Positions 1 to 9,004 of a stretch of DNA of 34,299 nt are shown piece after piece (the first letter of the stretch is position 1; each line of letters starts with the position of its first letter). Origin of the DNA: Chara braunii. Its lineage: Eukaryota > Streptophyta > Charophyceae > Charales > Characeae. Made by a program: the position numbers and the translations under genes. The DNA is taken from assembly GCA_003427395.1 (NCBI GenBank), contig BFEA01000162.1, forward strand, positions 1,862,116 through 1,896,414, in the 5' to 3' direction. The notes beneath the pieces are model-generated. The model worked only from the letters and a program-made list of their open reading frames with translations, was not told the origin of the DNA and ran no database searches.

Positions 1-189
1 GGGCGAACCCCCCCGCGCCCAACCGGCCGGGCGGCGGCCCAGCCTAGATTAATAATCATTAGTTCTCTTCTCTGTGCTTCTATGCTTTTTCTGATGATTG
101 GAGGATCACGGTAGTAAGGGAGAGCTCCACTCTGCAAGGGCGACACAAGGGAAGCGTCCTCCTAGAGGGAGTGCGGGCAAAGTTAGGGG

Positions 190-410
190 TTGCCCTAGTC
201 TGGGGTTGGGGTGGGGTTACTCATCCCAGCAGGGGCAGATTAGGGTAAAAGGTGAGTAGAGGCATACTTTGGGAGGGAACTGTATGCCTTGAAGGGATAG
301 GGGAGGGGATTGTGGGTCTGTCCCAAGTTGGGGCCGAGATGGGTTAACCATTTCAGTGGAGGCAGCTTTGGGATAGGTTGGTAAGAAGAGGGGAGGGAAG
401 AGAGCTTCTT
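190..410 (-). repeat. Dispersed repeat module D, copy 1
   Basis: The reverse complement of this stretch matches 15600-15790 on the plus strand, including a shared 'CCCTAATCTGCCCCTGC' block and a nearby 'GGCCCCA' block. In both places module D lies next to a module B repeat and in the opposite orientation to it, which suggests D and B belong to one longer repeat. Conceptual translations are proline-rich and similar in both copies, but no recognised domain is present. Bases 1-50 before it are a GC-rich patch, and 50-190 holds nothing I can identify. Confidence 0.5.
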
Positions 411-539
411 TTCCAAATTTCTGAGTAACAACGCTACGATTGTGACTGGGAAACAGACAGCTGTCTTTAAAGGTCGAGGACAAGAGTAGCACATCATCAT
501 CAGCATCATTATCATCATCATCAAAAAAGGGTTTTTTTC

Positions 540-1000
540 ATGCTAATCTGGTCGACTTACATCCCACGCCGAGATCTGGTCTTCTTCTCATATCCAATGT
601 AGGATTTTACAGATGGTAGAATCCTATCTGATGTCTTACCAACTGGGTTTTTTGTGCTCTCGGTTTGCTGGTGCCAGAACGACGCTGGCCGGTGCTGGGG
701 TATAGCCCCGTGACCTGCTGCAGCAGGAGCTTGAGGCCTGGTAGAGAGATCTGGGGATTAGTCGAGGAAGGAAGACAATCCAGTGGCGAACTGGGGGTTG
801 CTGCTGTGGCAACCTAAGGGGTCGGGTTTCGTCTAAGCAGTGAGAACACATCAGCTATGGTGGGTTTTGGAGGGGATGATACTGTCTTCGAGCGTTGCCT
901 TTGGTAGAGGGGACAGGCTAGAAGTTGAGCATAGAGTGTGCGGCCAGGTTATGATGATTTACAAAAAAAAAAAAAAAAAAAAACATCATCATAGGCTATG
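540..1000 (+). repeat. Module B repeat, copy 1
   Basis: The core at about 655-870 carries the family hallmark 'CCAGAACGACGCTGGCCGG' (674-692), then a small hairpin CCTGCTGCAGCAGG, then 'GGCCTGGTAGAGAGATCTGGGG'-type sequence. It is flanked by ATC microsatellites (490-524 upstream, 985-998 downstream) and has an A-run at 961-983. Eight copies of the core occur in the window on both strands. No coding capacity or clear Pol III A/B boxes are visible, so it is a retroposon-like repeat of unknown class. Confidence 0.6.
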
Positions 1001-1006
1001 TCCACC

Positions 1007-1425
1007 TTAGTTGGCTGTGACACTCCCTGGGCGACATTTGATTTTTTTTATTATGGATAACAGGATTTCAGGGATAGCTAAATCCTGGCTGCTGTTTGCT
1101 AGAGTAGTAGTGTTCTGAGCTCTTGGTTTGCTGATGCAGAAACGACGGTGGCCGGTGCTGGGGTGTTCGCCCTGTGACCTGTATTGTAGCAGGAGTGTGA
1201 GGCCTGGTAGAGAGATCTGGGGATTGGTCGAGGGAGGAAGGCAATCCAGTGGTGAACTAGGAGGTACTACCAAGACAACCTTTGAGGCCGGGTATAGTTT
1301 TGGTAGTGAGAACACGACATCGATGGCAGGTATTGGGCAGGCAAATTCTATCTTTGGAGTACTGAAGTCTGGTTTAGGGGAAAGCTAGGAGTTGCTCATT
1401 GATTGTGAGGCTGCGAGTGGCGGAT
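1007..1425 (+). repeat. Module B repeat, copy 2
   Basis: A second copy of the module B core (about 1118-1330) in direct orientation to copy 1. It has the diverged hallmark 'GAAACGACGGTGGCCGG' and the shared 'TAGAGAGATCTGGGGATT' block. It leads into an ATC-rich microsatellite and then module C, the same order seen in reverse at 14022-13221. Confidence 0.6.
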
Positions 1426-1540
1426 GTCGTCATCATCTTTGTCATCATCATCTTAGAATCATTATCTCACAGTTTTCATAGAATCAACAGAAGTTCATCA
1501 TCATCATCATCATCATTAGCAGCAGCATTCCAATCATCAT
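1425..1540 (+). repeat. ATC/CATCAT microsatellite
   Basis: Interrupted runs of CATCAT, the longest at 1497-1517. It joins module B copy 2 to module C copy 1. An equivalent ATG/ATA-rich run (13364-13500, opposite strand) joins the corresponding modules in the other locus. Confidence 0.75.
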
Positions 1541-1548
1541 CGTATGAG

Positions 1549-1705
1549 GGACGCTGAGCCCCTGGTTCTCAGCATGTTCGGTTTGGTCACTCCGGGTAGA
1601 CTATGAGGACCCCAGCCTCAATCTTCTTGCTGGTAATATCAGCCTTGGGCACTGGGCCCGGTTATAAAAAAACAACATTAAAAAAAAAAAAAAAAAAAAA
1701 AAAAA
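1549..1705 (+). repeat. Module C retroposon-like repeat with poly(A), copy 1
   Basis: It starts GGGACGCTGAGCCCC and ends '...GGGCACTGGGCCCGG' followed by an A-rich tail (1666-1705). It matches the reverse complement of 13221-13362 over its whole length. The first bases are shared with family A (GGGACGCTG). Both families have a 5' hairpin at the same place, but with different stem bases: GCTGAG/CTCAGC here, GCTGGA/TCCAGC in family A. The tail indicates spread by reverse transcription. Confidence 0.65.
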
Positions 1706-1709
1706 CGCT

Positions 1710-2470
1710 TCCATAATTCCATTGGACTGCAATGTCCGTCTCGAGGAGAGTTCTGAACCCCTCCTCTGCTTCCCTGACATGAACCTGGGTCCAGTCTGTT
1801 GTTATCTAATGTCGCCTCTCGGGTAAGGCAACCTCAGTGTGACTTGTTGACCTACAAATGCTATAGGACGTGAAATGGTCGTTGCCCACAAAATGGACAA
1901 AGATTGAAACCGGATGCAATGCAGGCCACCGCGAAGCAATGCGCCTACCATGGAGGTTTAGTCAGTACAATGCCCATCTTCTCTACACACAACTTCAGGA
2001 CACAACATCCATTCGAGATTATCCACAGTTGAAATATCTTCTGAAAGCAGTTATGTCTGAAGGAGGTCCAGGTGTTCGGGGTTCTTATGCCTATTAATAT
2101 GGTCAGTGGATCGTCCAGCAAGGGGGCCGTTGAGAGCTTGATCCAGAGTGACCTAGCTAGGGGGCAAACTTGTTTGGCTTTTGGTAATCCTGCAGACAGT
2201 GGTTAATAGTTTCCTTGTTCTTTCCCTACAGAACTCACAGAGCCTCTTGCCCGGGGGTTCTGCTTTCCTTGCTTCTTCGCTCACTCGGCCAAGCATTCCC
2301 CGGTAATGGCAGGTAGTAAATGAGCCATTGCATGATCATCACTCTTCCTAACCTGATAGATTTCAGTTGCGACCACAGGAACTCCTGTAGTTGTGTGGGT
2401 GGTATCGCCAGCTGGGCCTCCCATCTCTTCTGTAGGGGTGCTTCCATCTATTGTGCCTGAGGGCCTGAGG
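1710..2470. other. Intergenic, no identified gene
   Basis: No recognisable gene. A minus-strand open stretch at 2235-2447 contains a tryptophan/leucine-rich segment (EFLWSQLKSIRLGRVMIMQW) that could be a remnant of a LINE zinc-binding region. It is too short to assign. Confidence 0.3.
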
Positions 2471-2474
2471 CTCC

Positions 2475-2626
2475 TTTTTTTTTTTTTTTTTTTTTTTGAA
2501 CTTCGTATAAGGGAAACCTACTTAGCGAGGTGATAAGAGCATCCCCGATAAGTAGGCACCCGGCGTCGAAGACTCCATCTATTGGTGGGGAGCTGCACCT
2601 GCTGGAAATTGGGTCCAGCGTCCCTG
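2475..2626 (-). repeat. Family A poly(A) repeat, copy a
   Basis: Read on the minus strand it starts GGGACGCTGGACCC, then 'CAGCAGGTG...CCCCACCAATAGATGGAG', then a hairpin (plus-strand 2517-2556), then a 23-nt A tail (T-run 2475-2497). The stem pairs CCTACTTA with TAAGTAGG and continues with a further GC-rich helix after one mismatch. It lies about 110 bp downstream of, and co-oriented with, the end of the LINE open reading frame at 2736. It may therefore be that LINE's 3' tail. Confidence 0.75.
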
Positions 2627-3783
2627 TACAATGATCCGGGTCCATCAAGCAAATAAAGAAAAAGCCAGAGTTGCCTCTTCAGTCCCCTAGGAACTGCCAA
2701 ATATGTCTCTCAAAACTAGCTATCTCTGCCTTTTTTCAGTCTTCTCCTAAACCAAACCATTGCATCTCTACAAGAGCAAGCTCAGAAGGAGGAAATGGAT
2801 CTGTGAAGAAAATCGGATCTCTGAGGGTAGTTCCTGGCCGAGGTATGAACCATTCCTTGAAGTTGAGTTGAAAGTCTCTTTTGAGGGCTTCCTCCGTCTC
2901 ATCCTCTCCTGGCCAAGGCACCTCCCCTAGACTACTTCCCCCAGTTTCCCCCAGCCAGTTCGAGGCAAATTTCCGGATTGCCTGTTGAATTTTTTTTTTT
3001 GGTTGGAAATTGTGTAACTGGTTTTGACAACCGACCATTATGCTCTAATTTCAGTTTGCACAAATTAGACAATATGTTCCACTATTTCTGGCCCTTCTAA
3101 TCTTACATCCTCTCTTGCAAAAACACATTTTTTATACCATAATGTCCATATAACCGCTTTCCTACCAATTTTGAAGAAATTCAGCTGGGAATGTCCTAGA
3201 AGAATATCCCTCCAGTCCCAAGGCCAGTCTAGGCCTGTCAATTCTCGCCATATGCAATCCCATCTATGCTAGAGTAATACCGAGCCTGGACATAGCATAA
3301 AAATGTGCTCAATGGTTTCTCTAATTTTCCTTCTAGGGACCATGGGGATGCTAATCCTGTTTGTTCCAGTGAAGAGTGATCAATAAGCTAGTCCAAATCG
3401 CTTCTAGCACTTCCCCGCTCTCCTTCTTCTCTAGATTGAGCCCTTGCTTTGGGTATCGTCCAATACCGATCCTCTATCCATGTGAGGGGATGTATATATT
3501 CATCTGATGCAGAGGCGAGCCTACGAATCTGTTCCAATGCCCCTGCCAAGGCTTGTCTGTGGATAGGATTAATTTTTTGATCCATTGTATTGACAAGGCT
3601 TGATATTGGAGCGTGGGATCAAGAATTCCCAAGCCCCCTTTTGTTTTTGGTTGTATTATGGACGACCATGCTACTCTAGGGATTACCCTATCTTGTTCAT
3701 GATTTCCTCTCCATAGGAAAGTTGTTACTTGTCGTTGAAGAGTTTTCGTCCTTTCTTTGCTTATGGCCCAAAGTGCTGACTTA

Positions 3784-4210
3784 GGCTTGGATCCCACATG
3801 GCGCTTTTAACAAAAAGTCGGAAAAGCCCCTCGAAAGGAGGGTCCTTGCCTTTTGGTCCGTAAAATTTTTTTTGGACTCCACAGGCCCGTCCTTCGAGGG
3901 GCTTTTGCAAAAATCCTGCCGAAATATGTTGGTCCATTTGCGTCGGACCCAATAGCGCTGCCGTAAACAAAAAAAAAAAAAAAAAAAACTTTGTTTTTTT
4001 GGTGCTCGCCGCTTTTAGGGAACAGGGTAGGGGGATGCCTGCTTTTGCGAAACAAGTGTCGTTTCGCGGCGGGCGTCGCGGCCTGGTCGACACGATGCAA
4101 ATAGTGAGTACAAACAGGCGAAATTGTTTCGGGTCCCGAAAGCCCCGGTGCATTGTGGGATCCGAATCTTTACCTAAAATTGCCTCACTAACAATAGTGG
4201 GATCCAAGCC
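3784..4210. mobile_element. Insertion in the LINE bounded by 14-bp inverted repeats
   Basis: The segment splits LINE coding sequence between the IWYKAWIP and KSALWAISKERTK parts. Its ends are GGCTTGGATCCCAC (3784-3797) and GTGGGATCCAAGCC (4197-4210), exact inverted repeats. Inside are a strong hairpin (3822-3906), an A-run (3969-3988) and no coding sequence. A foldback or MITE-like element is the simplest reading. However, one of the end repeats also encodes expected LINE residues, and no direct target duplication was seen. Confidence 0.4.
3822..3906. repeat. Long hairpin (foldback)
   Basis: The arms AAAAGCCCCTCGAA (3822-3835) and TTCGAGGGGCTTTT (3893-3906) are perfectly complementary over 14 bp. 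Pairing continues inward imperfectly (AGGAGGGTCC against GGCCCGTCC) to about 23 bp. It lies inside the insertion in the LINE. It could be a foldback transposon core or a small-RNA-like precursor, and the sequence does not decide. Confidence 0.7.
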
Positions 4211-4649
4211 TTATACCAAATGGAAGCTAATATCACGTTGTTGATTATGGGAGTTCTTCCGAAAATGGAGGTGTGTTGATTCTTCCATTTACTCATTTTT
4301 TCTAGTGCTGGTTTGGAAATCCATTCATCATGTATGGCAGGTTTACCTATCATTGTGAGTGATACTCCCATAATATAGACCGGGGCTTCTAGGGGTAACC
4401 AACTTATTCTGGGTTGTTTCGGAGGGCGATCCCCATTAGAATGAATCCACCACCCTGAGTCTTGTTTCCCCAGTTAACCACCATATCAGAGACCCGTATG
4501 AATTTGTTCATTAGAGCCTGAATTTCCTCCATGTTTGCTACTGATGCTTCCAACATGATTTTGAGATCATCAGCAAACATTGAACAAATAGGAATAGATT
4601 CTTCTGGGATGCCTGAAATTTGCAGGCTCCTTTTAATGCAGTTCCAAGG

Positions 4650-4880
4650 CGAATATTGTCTGTGGAATTTGTGGGCTCAAAAGTAGTCTTTTAATCCTTT
4701 GTATTGTTGGAAGTGCCATAGCTTGTGTAGCAGGGTCTATAACACCCAGACCCCCTCTGGATTTAGGTGTTGAATGACTGATTGCCAGGCTACCCTACTA
4801 ATCATGTTTTCACATGTGTCGTTACCCCGCCATGATCCAGAGTAATCAATGCTAGCAGGCCTTTTTCCAGTTATTCTGTC
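4650..4880 (-). pseudogene. Second LINE C-terminal fragment
   Basis: Minus-strand translation gives SWRGNDTCENMISRVAWQSV and then a glycine/leucine stretch resembling the GGLG-DP segment that follows the RT domain in LINE ORF2. That segment should lie after the FADD box, yet it sits immediately upstream of the RT part of the 2736-4640 fragment. The junction near 4640 is therefore between two different LINE copies, by nested insertion or recombination. Stops and shifts are present. Confidence 0.6.
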
Positions 4881-4923
4881 AAAATTTTCCTTTTTTCTGA
4901 TTCATTTGTTCTATTCTGTATCA

Positions 4924-5032
4924 GGGATGCTGGACCCGCTTTCCAGCAGGTGATGCTCCCCACCAATAGATGGAGCCTCTCCGCAAGGTGCTAGTGGTGT
5001 CTGCTCTTATCAGCACCACTAGCACTAGAGGA

Positions 5033-5066
<34 letters not shown>
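4924..5066 (+). repeat. Family A poly(A) repeat, copy b
   Basis: It starts GGGATGCTGGACCC and carries 'CCCCACCAATAGATGGAG'. Its 3' hairpin pairs 4988-5003 with 5011-5025 (arm GTGCTAGTGGTG plus CTG, 15 bp with one bulged T, loop CTCTTAT). An A tail of about 28 nt follows (5039-5066). This is the longest clean stem of the family. Confidence 0.8.
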
Positions 5067-5067
<1 letters not shown>

Positions 5068-5273
5068 AAGCCACTCCTTGTCATTGTAGAGAACCAAGGG
5101 TGCCCTTATCCAGTGCCCATATTGCCGATGTATGCCATAAAGTAGGCTAGAACTTCAGAAGGTAGATTTGACGCCCGATTTCAGGGCGAAGAGGTGCACC
5201 AAACAGTCATGACACATGTGGTCTCAAAATTTTATGAGAGAAGGTAAAGTGGGGATCCCTGTTAACCACTTGA
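5067..5273. other. Intergenic spacer
   Basis: No gene or repeat recognised. The first bases (CCACTCCT) are complementary to AGGAGTGG just before the preceding A tail, so the tail is flanked by a short inverted repeat. Confidence 0.3.
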
Positions 5274-5390
5274 GGGACGTTGGACCCGGTTTCCACCCCA
5301 CCAGTATATGGAGTGTCCTAATCTTGGTCTACAAGGGCTGGATGCTCATATCACCATCCTAGTACATCTGAAATTGTCTTTTTTCATTTT
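5274..5390 (+). repeat. Family A repeat, copy c (degraded)
   Basis: The start GGGACGTTGGACCCGG and the loop GCTCATATCACC are clear. The middle is shortened, and the stem is reduced to GGATG/CATCC with a damaged outer part. It lies in tandem with copy d. The two share the tail 'ATCTGAAAT.GTCT', so they probably arose by local duplication. Confidence 0.65.
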
Positions 5391-5397
5391 TGCTCCA

Positions 5398-5545
5398 GGG
5401 GGATGCTGGACCCGGTTTCCACCAGGTGTTGCTCCCCAGCAATTGATGGAGTGGCCTAATTTGGGTGTACTAGGGCTGGATGCTAATATCACCATCCATC
5501 CCTAGTAGATCTGAAATGGTCTCTTTCAAAAAAAAAGAAAAAAAG
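5398..5545 (+). repeat. Family A repeat, copy d
   Basis: It begins GGGGGATGCTGGACCC. The hairpin arm TACTAGGGCTGGATG (5468-5482) pairs with CATCCATCCCTAGTA (5493-5507), 14 of 15 positions, around the loop CTAATATCAC. An A-rich tail (5529-5545) follows. The stem is unrelated in sequence to those of copies b and f, although the flanking 'CCCCA.CAAT.GATGGAG' block is conserved. Confidence 0.75.
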
Positions 5546-6019
5546 GGGCCACTTTTAGTAATCATAGACTGATTCGTGACACAATCTGACACCTGACAAT
5601 CCGAACGTTCCAGTCGCTCCAGCCTCTGTTGTAGGAATGATTCATAAGAGGTAGGCAGGCCCTTTTCTAGTCGAGCTGAGGGGCTTTTCGACAAGGCCAA
5701 GCGGTGTGTCATTGTCTCTGTACTGCCCTATCATACAGCTCATGATTGCTGTGCACTTCTGCCTACAGAAAACAGGGTTGATACTGTGCTATTCTAGTCT
5801 CTGCCAACCTGGCAGGCAATACTGGGAAGTGTTCCTGCCAAGAGGTGAGGAGATTCAGTCAGTCTGCTACCTGTCTCCTGCTTTCCCCCTCAGGTTGCTT
5901 GGTTCTGATTTAGGATAGAAATGAGGCCAGTAGACAGCATGCCAAGAGAAGATAGGCAGTAATGTTACTTTTAGATTGCCTCGACCTGAGAGCCTGTTTC
6001 TCAGCAATGATGTATCAAT
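5546..6019. other. Intergenic, no identified gene
   Basis: Both strands show only short open stretches (for example 5706-5918 plus) with no recognisable motif. I see nothing else here. Confidence 0.3.
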
Positions 6020-6161
6020 GGGACACTGGACCTGATTTCCAGCAGGTGCTGCTCCCCACCAATAGATGGAGCCTTCCCGATGGTGCTAGTGGTGTTTGCT
6101 CTTATCAGCACCCCTAGCAGCCGCTCGGGTTGTTTCAAAAAAAAAAAAAAAAAAAAAAAAA
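6020..6161 (+). repeat. Family A poly(A) repeat, copy e
   Basis: It starts GGGACACTGGACC, with 'CCCCACCAATAGATGGAG'. The hairpin arm TGCTAGTGGTG (6084-6094) pairs with CACCCCTAGCA (6109-6119) with one mismatch, loop TTTGCTCTTATCAG. A 25-nt A tail (6137-6161) is followed by GA repeats. The stem is close to that of copy b but has one uncompensated change. Confidence 0.75.
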
Positions 6162-6477
6162 GAGAGAGAGCACCGATGCGTTGATAACCACATTGAGTAA
6201 GGGTCTCTTTTAGAAAGGGGAAACGAAAAGAAAGCCTCTTGCTCCGGGCGATGCCGGTATGCAGCGATAGGCTTGAGGAACTCTGATCGTGCAGAATGTG
6301 GGCATGTGGTATATACCTGTAATGTACGGATTGCCTTGAAATGTGATCAGAATGTTCTAATCATAGCTTGAGACCTGTGATACTCTGATGCCTGACAATC
6401 CTGCAGTTTATCTTACCATGAACAGAGAACCTGCCTGGTTGAGGGGTACTTTTAACTACTACTTTATTATGAGTTGC
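6162..6477. other. Intergenic spacer
   Basis: No recognisable feature beyond the short GA run at its start. Confidence 0.3.
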
Positions 6478-7030
6478 ATTGACTTATCCACTGGATACTC
6501 CACCAGGCACACATCCCCTTTGTTGGCTAGAGAACAAGTCATGGTCAATTCCTAGGGGATGCTTGTCTGACTCTAACCCAATAGATTCTGATCACAAGGC
6601 ATCCAGGGCTGATTTGTGCAAGGATCCTTTCTGGGTATCCCTTCTGAAAACCTGGCGCGAGCTATCTTTACGAGACAAGATCCATCCAAACAGATGGGAA
6701 GAGGTTTGCCAACAACCCCCTTTTAATAATAGACTGATAACTGATGCGAATGGCAGAACACTCCACTGCATGGACCTTCCCAACAACTCCTTTTCAATAA
6801 TAGACTGATAACTGATGCAAATGGCAGGACACTCCACTACATGGATTTGCCTCAGCGTGGATGGGTTAAGAATGGGATCCTTAGAGTCAGGGGCATTTGG
6901 TGTCAAGAGTCAAAAGATAGGTGTTCTAGCGCAGATGTTTTAAGGTCGTCTCCGTTATTGTCATCACTTGGCCAATGCTCCAGACACCTTGATAGAGATG
7001 ATCCCTTTGGATTGGCTTCAGATTCTTAGT
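6478..7030 (+). pseudogene. LINE ORF2 fragment (connection region after RT)
   Basis: The plus-strand reading contains WLENKSWSIPRG, then DPFWVSLLKTWRELS, then NRWEEVCQQPPFNNRLITD. This is the type of segment found between the post-RT thumb and the zinc-binding domain of plant LINE ORF2 proteins. It continues in another frame as WVKNGILRVRG. A 71-bp tandem duplication (6710-6850) breaks the frame. Neither end reaches a catalytic motif, so the piece is non-functional. Assignment rests on likeness to the other LINE pieces in the window. Confidence 0.6.
6710..6850 (+). repeat. 71-bp tandem duplication inside the LINE fragment
   Basis: The block with AATAATAGACTGATAACTGA and ACACTCCACT recurs at a 71-bp period with about ten differences. 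Because 71 is not a multiple of three, it shifts the LINE frame. Confidence 0.75.
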
Positions 7031-7331
7031 AAAGGACATACCGATTGATACTGCCTTGAGTGGTCGAGGTGAAGCTGCTCTAGCGCTAGCGCCCCAATGC
7101 TGCCAGACCGGCAAGGCCCGGTCCGCCGGCTAAACTAGTGCCTGGGGGAGGGAGCCCCTCGGCTGCTAGGCCTGCACGCGCGCCCGGCAGATGCGCGTGG
7201 CGTCTTGATTGCCATGTGGCAGCTGCTGTTGGTGACGTACGTGTCCCGCGACGTGCGGACAAGGGTAACGCCAGCCGTGAAAATGTCGACAGATAGTGGT
7301 ATAGCGGTGGCAGCTTCCAACATCAATAGCG

Positions 7332-8013
7332 ATGGCAGAGATGGACACAGAGACCTTGGCTCAAGGGGGGCTGTGGGGAACCCCTCCTGACCTGCAGACC
7401 GTGGAGGAAGACTCTGCACTGTCCATTGTGACCTTGTATAAACAGCAGCTGGAGGAGATGCACGCGGTGCTGAGTATAGAACATGGCAACTTACGGGATG
7501 ATATTTTGTTGGTGGGAGAGGAGATCTATGTTGGGTGGGAAGAGGAACTGTACGAGCAGATTTCTCTTCGACAACGGGATGAGGATGACAGAGCACAGGC
7601 GGCGACCGTCCTACACGAGTGCGCTGGGATGCTAACGCAGGTGAAAGACATGATTGTCGGGCTTCTAGCAAAGAAACACGTGGGCGGTCCACCACATAGC
7701 GTGAGATGGACAGTATCAACAACATCAACAACATCAGCAACATCAACAACATCAACAACATCAACAACATCTGATTCAACAACATCAATAACATCAACAG
7801 CGGCAACAAGAGCAATATCGACAATTACAACATTTACAACAGCGACATCACCAAATACTTCACTCTGTGTCCAGCAACGGCGGTCTTTTGCTCAGACGAG
7901 TGATGAATTGGGTGACGATCCCATATCGTTTGGCTATCAATCTCAGGCTGTTGTAGTAAATAATGGAGATTTGACGGATGTGGGAACGGCGATCCGGGCA
8001 CTTGCTCCTGAAG
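7332..8013 (+). CDS. Candidate 5' exon of an unidentified nuclear gene
   Basis: An ATG at 7332 with an in-frame stop upstream (TAG 7302-7304) opens about 227 codons to a good splice donor, AAG|GTTTGT at 8013/8014. A T-rich intron-like sequence follows. If unspliced, the frame ends at 8129 (265 aa). Residues 1-130 are acidic and helix-prone (QLEEMHAVL, EEIYVGWEEELYEQ, QVKDMIVGLLAKK). Residues 130-175 are a Thr/Ser-rich run from a CAACAT microsatellite. The rest has normal composition. No known domain is recognised. In the same microsatellite another frame reads Gln-Gln-His repeats and stays Q-rich beyond it, so a frameshift cannot be excluded. The downstream exon was not found. It could be a real host gene or an exon carried in a repeat. 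Confidence 0.4.
7714..7800 (+). repeat. CAA/CAT hexanucleotide microsatellite in coding sequence
   Basis: Runs of CAACAT with interruptions, reading Thr-Thr-Ser in the open frame and Gln-Gln-His in the next. The opposite strand gives a spurious leucine-rich ORF. Confidence 0.8.
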
Positions 8014-8690
8014 GTTTGTTGCTAGTTGTTTCACAGTCTTACCAACACCTGGTTTCGTTTTTAATCCCTTTGATTTTTTCATCTGATTTTCTCATGACAG
8101 GTGGCCTTAGATTTTCAATTCTAAATTGACCTAAGAGCTTTGGTCTGGTGAATGCTTAAAGTCTGACCAAATGATGATGTTCTAATTAGGTTTTTTGAAT
8201 TTTGTCCTTTCTATTCTGAATTCCTGATTCGATTGTTGCAGGTGTATCACCCGTTTGTCTTTTTATGTGTAATTTTGGATATTCTTTCTAGTGATGATGA
8301 TCTGATTTAGTGTTTTCTGTTGATGGTTCCTTCTGATAATCTGGTTTCTTGAAATAATTTCTCAAACTTTTTCGAGTCATACATCTTTGCTAAACGTTTC
8401 TTAAACTGTGGTTTGGGATTCAGATTTGAAAATCCTTTTGGATATCTAAACCTAAAATTCGTATAATTTCTTGTGAATTTTGCCACTCAATAGTTTTGCT
8501 GCTCATTGACCGTATGGTCTTGATTTTTTCTTGATTTCTGATACAAACTCGTTTTTCTTAAATCATCCTTGGAATTTACATCCCAAGATCATGCTGCTGT
8601 AATCTGATCCTACTGCATCTTAGTGCATTGTATTTTCACTTAGCTTTGACTAATTTTGTTCGTTTTTCCCTTAAGGAGGGGGCTGTATTG
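8014..8690 (+). other. T-rich intron-like region
   Basis: High T content and GTTTGT at its start fit an intron following the 7332 exon. Possible acceptors are TTTCTCATGACAG (ending 8100) and GATTCGATTGTTGCAG (ending about 8242). No long ORF follows either one, so the exon structure is unresolved. Confidence 0.35.
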
Positions 8691-8756
8691 AGGGGGTAGG
8701 ATGATATGATGGAGGGAAAGGACACGCTCTGTGGGAAGGCGCTAACTGCAGAGTGG

Positions 8757-8817
8757 AATTAGGGCATAGCAGCAGGGAGATGGTGGCTCCACTGCAGTAA
8801 GCCTTGCCGGAGTAAGG
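8757..8817 (+). repeat. Dispersed repeat E, copy 1
   Basis: 'GGGCATAGCAGCAG...GATGGTGGCT...CTGCAGTAAG.CTTGCCGGAGT' recurs at 10360-10421 with about 85-90% identity by eye. Both copies lie close to module B copies. No function is visible. Confidence 0.6.
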
Positions 8818-9004
8818 TTGGGTAGGTGTAGGTGATGGGCAGTATTAGTTCCCTTCTTTAGGGTGTTTCCCCTAATGAGATGTTGTTTGTACGAGGGGTG
8901 GGGCTTGGTTTTACTCCAAGTCCTTGCTCCAAGAAGGCTGCGGGGTAAGAGGGGGGAGGGGGGGCGACCGAGGGGGGACTGTGGGTTTTGTGAGTAGGTC
9001 AGAA

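Larger units (their letters stand above)
2736..4640 (-). pseudogene. L1-type LINE reverse transcriptase, decayed 3' half (LINE-1 fragment)
   Basis: Minus-strand reading gives, in order: the RT catalytic box FADDLKIM (around 4560-4580) preceded by 'LQISGIPEESIPICSM'; the post-RT segment FLWRGNHEQDRVIP...GGLGILDP (3797-3474); the zinc-binding zf-RVT-like segment ETIEHIFMLCPG (about 3300); and a C-terminal tail ending at 2736. LINE ORF2 proteins nick target DNA and reverse-transcribe their own RNA; the endonuclease and N-terminal RT parts are absent here. Several stops and frameshifts are present, and a ~400-bp foreign segment (3784-4210) splits the coding region. Family A copy a follows in the 3' UTR position. 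Identification as a non-LTR RT is firm; subfamily is not determined. Confidence 0.8.

Noticed and set aside
490-1540. CATCAT arrays as a CRISPR array
   Set aside because: They are simple trinucleotide microsatellites without spacers or regular repeat units.
4924-5066. Family A as Helitron ends (3' hairpin)
   Set aside because: Helitrons end in CTRR after the hairpin and start with TC. These copies end in poly(A) and start GGGA, which fits retroposition.
7135-7824. 229-codon minus-strand ORF with a leucine/methionine-rich start
   Set aside because: It is antisense to the better-supported plus-strand exon, and the hydrophobic part is only the complement of the CAACAT microsatellite.
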